Positions 60,901 through 64,000 of a stretch of 64,000 bases of DNA are shown in pieces. The notes below the pieces were generated by a model. It searched no databases and had not been told where the DNA came from. It worked only from the letters and a program-made list of their open reading frames with translations. This DNA is from Notospermus geniculatus. Lineage: Eukaryota > Nemertea > Pilidiophora > Heteronemertea > Lineidae. Each line of letters begins with the position of its first letter. Position 1 is the first letter of the stretch. The DNA lies in the NCBI GenBank assembly GCA_002633025.1, contig NMRB01000210.1:446153-510152 (forward strand). Direction: 5' to 3'. The position numbers were made by a program, and so were the translations under genes.

Positions 60901-61247
60901 GGAAATTTACCACTGTTGGCTTCAGTACAACTCAGACCTATGACATAAACACCTGCCTTCTGGGGCTGCATTTCCCATAGAGAGCCAACCGTCCCACATG
61001 GAGGGGTGCCTAAATTGTCTCGGCATAGGCTTCAAATTGATATATGTTCAGCTCCTTTCCCTGTATGTTCAGATTGCTGTCATGGTGCAAGTTGCCGAAT
61101 TATATTCCAAATGGTGATTTTACAGTTTCAGGTCTGGGGCAGAGGTCACGGTTTTAATTTTATCACCAGAATCTGTTTGATGTTTGTTTTCATAACCTAT
61201 GTGTTCTTTTTTCCCTGCAGGGTGGCAAGAAGCCAGCTAAGAAGTGA
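57929..61247 (+). CDS. RPL4: Large-subunit ribosomal protein L4 (uL4)
   Basis: Exons 57929-58097, 58561-58931, 59148-59277, 59586-59826, 60142-60316, 60509-60559 and 61221-61247 join in phase to 387 codons plus the initiator exon. Diagnostic stretches are [79 protein letters not shown] and [19 protein letters not shown]. uL4 lines the peptide exit tunnel of the 60S subunit with its internal loop (the [15 protein letters not shown] region). The Lys/Ala-rich C-terminal tail is shorter than the human one (human total 427 aa). Introns host five box C/D snoRNAs and one TTAA MITE. AATAAA at 61357-61362 is a suitable polyadenylation signal. Confidence 0.96.
58131..58369. mobile_element. 239-bp MITE with TTAA duplication, copy B (RPL4 intron 2)
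   Basis: TTAA on both sides (58127-58130, 58370-58373). Ends AGGAGTTCGACGCC...GGCGTCTAACTCCT. Closely matches 17492-17741 throughout, differing by substitutions and a short indel. It lies about 50 bp upstream of the intron's snoRNA. Confidence 0.8.
58417..58490 (+). ncRNA. Box C/D snoRNA, copy 1 of a 28S-directed guide (RPL4 intron 2)
   Basis: C box TGATGA (58423-58428), C'-like TGATGATT, D box CTGA (58481-58484) and a terminal stem TTTGC/GCAAA. The element before the D box (AATGATAGG) is the same as in the snoRNA at 60622-60694, with changes that keep pairing to 28S by G-U wobble. It lies about 70 nt upstream of the exon 3 acceptor, the usual spacing for intronic C/D snoRNAs. I give no vertebrate name. 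Confidence 0.75.
58978..59050 (+). ncRNA. SNORD18: U18 snoRNA (SNORD18), copy 1 (RPL4 intron 3)
   Basis: C box ATGATGA (58986-58992), guide TTTGGTCCGTGTTT, D'-like ATGA and D box CTGA (59041-59044). TTGGTCCGTGTTT is the U18 guide, fully complementary to the conserved 28S segment AAACACGGACCAA. Vertebrate RPL4 introns also host U18. The terminal stem is weaker than in copies 2 and 3. Confidence 0.85.
59416..59484 (+). ncRNA. SNORD18: U18-like snoRNA, copy 2 with altered guide (RPL4 intron 4)
   Basis: Terminal stem CACCAAA/TTTGGTG, C box ATGATGA (59424-59430), D box CTGA (59473-59476). The guide reads CTGCTCCGTGTTT, keeping TCCGTGTTT but losing the GG that pairs with 28S CC, so rRNA pairing is cut to about nine bases. 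It may be decaying or retargeted. Confidence 0.75.
59950..60029 (+). ncRNA. SNORD18: U18 snoRNA (SNORD18), copy 3 (RPL4 intron 5)
   Basis: Strong terminal stem TTGCCAAAA/TTTTGGCAA, C box ATGATGA (59960-59966), intact guide TTTTGGTCCGTGTTT, D box CTGA (60017-60020). Pairs perfectly with 28S AAACACGGACCAA. Confidence 0.88.
60622..60694 (+). ncRNA. Box C/D snoRNA, copy 2 of a 28S-directed guide (RPL4 intron 7)
   Basis: Terminal stem ACTTGC/GCAAGT, C box TGATGA (60628-60633), D'-type CTGA sites, C' TGATGAT and D box CTGA (60684-60687). The 11 nt before the D box, CAATGATAGGA, are complementary to TCCTATCATTG, which I recall from the conserved 28S segment CTTCCTATCATTGTGAAGCA. By the D+5 rule it would methylate the A of TCCTA. 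No vertebrate name assigned. Confidence 0.8.
60787..60995. repeat. 32-bp tandem repeat inside an inverted-repeat element (RPL4 intron 7)
   Basis: Three units CATTCAAGAGGTCCTCCTCC plus ATGTAGGTGCTT (60787-60875). The last continues into GTTGGCTCTC, whose inverse GAGAGCCAAC and CATGGAGGGGTGCC follow by 60995, so the array sits at one end of a MITE-like inverted repeat. A diverged relative may lie at about 7115-7265. Confidence 0.6.
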
Positions 61248-61356
61248 AGTCGATGATCGAGATAGGAAGACACACCATGCCAAGAGAAGAAAACACCAAC
61301 TTGTACATCTTCATTATTTATTCTGAATGATTCTCATGTAATATACTGGCTTGGTG

Positions 61357-61362
61357 AATAAA
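61357..61362 (+). terminator. RPL4 polyadenylation signal
   Basis: AATAAA 110 bp after the RPL4 stop, followed by GT-rich sequence (GGTTTGTCATTTGTTGT) about 25 bp on. Confidence 0.75.
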
Positions 61363-61399
61363 TGACTTCAAGTGGAAAATACAGTGGTTTGTCATTTGT

Positions 61400-63205
61400 T
61401 GTCTTCTGTTGTCAGTTTTCTGCTGAAAATGTTTGGTCTTTTTGATGCTCTGTGTACATGTAGTGCAACAAGTTGATTTCCATTCTTGCAGATGGAACGG
61501 GTCGGACTTCGGCCACACTTTCAGTCGGACTTTTCTCAATGCTTCAAGCAAAGAGAATGTCTAACTCCAGCTATACTTCAGGCTAAAGACTGACCAAGCT
61601 ATCGGCCCTTATACTTAGAATGTGTGCTGCTTCAGGAAGTGTGTCAGGGAGGTGATGTTGCGGACAACTTTGTGTGCTGCCAGAAATCCAAGGAAATGCA
61701 CAGAGCTTTGTGAACCTGACAATTCATTCAAATAATTACCGGTACAATAAAGAACATTTTCTCCTAAAAGAGTTTTGTTTTATTACCCCAGTATGAGTCG
61801 ATTATATTTTGCAATTTTGTGGTACAATCTTTTTTGTGGTATAATCTGTACGTATACTCCGTAGAATTTCATGAAATATATATAAACTAGCAAAGTACCC
61901 GTCAAATGACGGGTCCTGAAACGCGGGGTGGCTCCAGAATGCAAAGTTATCGGACGTAAAGCCCCCAGAACGCCAACGCGAACGTCTGCCATTTTGTTGG
62001 GTACTCTTTTCGTGGCAGCGAACAATGGGTTTGTCGGCGCGTTGGCGTTTCGGATGCTTTGCGTCAGCTCCCCATTAGTGAGTTTAAGAAACCAAACGTT
62101 AACGCTAACGCGCAAACACTAATTACGTCAAAATGACGTCACCCCCAGAAGAAATACAACGAATTCATTCGATGTGACGTCAAAATGTTGTCATTACCGT
62201 TAGCGTTAACGTATGGTTTCCGCTACCCTCCCTTCGGTCACGTGCAGTGTTGTCGGCGTTGTCCAGTTGTTAGGCCTACCAGTTACCGGCATGACCGGTG
62301 TCACGTTTTTCAGTGCCTGCCAGGGACAGGCGGGACATGCATGCTTAGCTCCTTGAGGCCTATTCATGCATAATCTTGTGGATCGTGGTTTAACTTGACA
62401 TATGTCTACTTTGTGCAAAAAGGTAGTGACATGACATGCATGAGGTGGAAGGCGTGTCAAGCATCCGGTGGGAACTTGCGAAGTAGGCCGACTCGGTCCC
62501 CCGTTTCCATACACGACGTAACTTGCCATTGCGCTGACGTCGCGATCATGACGCAAAGCCTGGTGGCCAAATGCATTGTTGACGTCAGCGTATTCGTCCT
62601 GCACATGATGCACGGACCGCTGCGTTACCGTGACGCTGCAAGGCAACGGCGGTGACGTGTCTCGACTGTGACGTCAGACTCGGTCGTCTTGTTTTGGGTC
62701 GAAAAAAGCGAACAAAAGTGCGATTTATGCGGATGTTACCGCTCCTCACGCAATTTGAAGGCGGCCAAACACAACTTCACGGTGAACACATGCCTACTGT
62801 GAAAAATGAAGGAAAGTCGTCGAGCCGTTTCGGAGGAGTTTGAGTTTATTACAGAAATCGCCTTAGACTAATATAATATAGATAAAATAGTGCAACGGAA
62901 TAATGATCATTTAAAAGTCGATTAACAAATTCTGTCGATCAAACACGAAATGAAATACTTAATACATGTACTTCATTTGTGCATCGTTTTCATATTTTCT
63001 TTGGTTTTGACCCAAAAATAACTGCCAAAATATACAAACAATAACTAACAGATTCCTAGTATAACATCCCAGTAGCCAGGCCAGGAGCTATCTGCTGAAT
63101 TTTACCCCAAATCCAGAGTCCTTTGTATAACCTCAACACGGGATAACAATACCGGTACTTGCCACCAGACCCTTCCACTGCCATGGCACACTTAACTACA
63201 TCTGA
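61400..63205. other. Non-coding spacer between RPL4 and the Ikaros-family gene
   Basis: No exon recognised. Contains an AATAAA at about 61744, a CCCGTCAAATGACGGG palindrome at 61898 and a hairpin at 62089-62222. Confidence 0.45.
62089..62222. mobile_element. Hairpin MITE with GTTAACGCTAAC arms
   Basis: Inverted ends GAAACCAAACGTTAACGCTAA and the inverse CGTTAGCGTTAACGTATGG, with two internal TGACGT sites facing each other. Layout resembles 6921-7066. Confidence 0.55.
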
Positions 63206-63209
63206 CATT

Positions 63210-63359
63210 GGGCGTATTCAAATCCTCATTCTTGACCACACTTGTGCTGACCTAGTTCATGTAATTGTTGACTGCCGTTTTTTAGTTGAGTCAACAACTA
63301 CCGGTACATGAACTGGGTCAGCACGAGTGTGGTCTAAGAACGAGGATTCGAATACACCC
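63210..63359. mobile_element. 150-bp hairpin MITE
   Basis: Arms GGGCGTATTCAAATCCTC and its inverse GAGGATTCGAATACACCC continue through GACCACACTYGTGCTGACC and AGTTCATG. Lies 176 bp past the Ikaros-family stop codon. Confidence 0.7.
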
Positions 63360-63534
63360 ATAGATTTTAAATTGGTGTTCATTTGGCAAATACTAAACTA
63401 ATGGTGTATGAGACAGCTCCTCTTTTCATATCAATGCCTTCTGAAATGACTAGTTGCCCCCGCCCCCAACCCTGGATCTGCCCTGGCCACTGCCCCGCCC
63501 CCAACCCTTGATCTGCCCCGCCAATCCACAGATT

Positions 63535-64000
63535 CTAATGCCCGTTGTGTTCTCCCCGTACAATATGAGATGAGAATTCATATTTATCTCGGGAGGTATA
63601 CCCACAAATATTACACTCCAGGGGATTCCTGAAACCATGGCAACCCATGTGAATCGTATACATCACATGATCCATGAAAATTACATCGCAGGTGGCGCAT
63701 ATGTAATAACGGTGGCTGCCTATAGGTGGCGACAGTAGTCCTTGCTGCAGCAGGGGGCCGGGCGTTGACGAGCCCTGGCTCGAGACTGAGACGGCCGAAC
63801 TCCCACTCAGTCTGCGTTTGATCCCTCGGGAATCATCTGGATAGTGGGGACTGCTCAAGCTCTCCATCTGGTGTGCACTGCCAGAACTAATCTCACTCCG
63901 GCCTGGATTGTTTCCATGACTGCCGTGCGTCACGGATGATGATATCGTCCCCCCTGAAGGCCAGTACGTCCCACGGGACTGAATCTTGTGGCGTTTAGGT
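63535..64000 (-). CDS. Ikaros-family zinc finger protein, C-terminal exon (partial)
   Basis: The minus-strand frame is open from the window end to TAG at 63535, about 154 codons. A Ser/Gly/Pro-rich linker leads to two C-terminal C2H2 fingers: [24 protein letters not shown] and [25 protein letters not shown], ending [17 protein letters not shown] and [13 protein letters not shown] are signatures of the Ikaros dimerisation domain (IKZF1-5), through which these nuclear DNA-binding factors form homo- and heterodimers. The short tail after the last finger resembles IKZF5 (Pegasus), while finger 1 is closer to IKZF1-4, so the paralogue is not assigned. The N-terminal DNA-binding fingers lie outside the window. 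Confidence 0.92.
   Translation of the reverse strand, partial: PKRHKIQSRGTYWPSGGTISSSVTHGSHGNNPGRSEISSGSAHQMESLSSPHYPDDSRGIKRRLSGSSAVSVSSQGSSTPGPLLQQGLLSPPIGSHRYYICATCDVIFMDHVMYTIHMGCHGFRNPLECNICGYTSRDKYEFSSHIVRGEHNGH

Noticed and set aside
61898-61915. CCCGTCAAATGACGGG palindrome considered as a transcription terminator.
   Set aside because: Hairpin terminators of this kind are bacterial. Here it lies in an animal intergenic region with no T tract.

Overview
This window is nuclear DNA from an animal. The genes are split by GT-AG introns, intron positions and phases are clean, and most of the rest is short non-autonomous DNA transposons, tRNA-derived SINEs and minisatellites. Gene content (UBE2G2, DNA topoisomerase II, ribosomal protein L4 with U18 snoRNAs in its introns, Ly6/three-finger proteins, an Ikaros-family zinc finger) and the allele-like duplicated blocks at single-N joins fit a highly polymorphic marine invertebrate, such as amphioxus, a hemichordate or an echinoderm. 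The species cannot be settled from sequence alone.

Layout. 1-33 kb is gene-poor. It holds one candidate first exon (7749-7895) and one signal-peptide exon (16390-16459) that fits in phase onto the Ly6-like exons at 33.3-34.1 kb. The rest is a transposon graveyard: hairpin MITEs, a 672-bp palindrome (12022-12693), a nested foldback carrying a PIF/Harbinger transposase remnant (15200-16005), a hAT-like element (22545-23087) with an apparently identical twin at 39549-40091, and a duplicated block at 27-28.4 kb in which one copy carries a 358-bp insertion and the other is the empty site.

35.27-36.99 kb is a second, partial copy of TOP2 (exons 8-11). It lies where the last exon of the minus-strand UBE2G2 gene (37085-38099) should be, and begins at a single N. 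UBE2G2 and the complete 30-exon TOP2 gene (38691-52474) are head to head, sharing a region of about 590 bp. TOP2 encodes about 1657 aa, with the ATPase, TOPRIM and cleavage motifs intact.

52.5-64 kb holds a second, complete Ly6/three-finger gene (53387-54903), a tRNA-Ser(CGA) gene on the minus strand (56406-56487), RPL4 (57929-61247 plus a probable ATG-only exon 1) and the last coding exon of an Ikaros-family gene on the minus strand running off the window end. RPL4 introns carry five box C/D snoRNAs: three U18 copies and two copies of another guide whose D-box element matches 28S rRNA.

Functionally the genes are mostly housekeeping: ubiquitin conjugation for ER-associated degradation, DNA topology, ribosome assembly with its rRNA-modification guides, and a serine tRNA. 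The two Ly6 proteins are predicted small cell-surface proteins. I found no undescribed multi-gene system. The most informative signals are natural empty/filled transposon site pairs, the snoRNA set in RPL4, and the TOP2/UBE2G2 join, which looks like an assembly or haplotype artefact.
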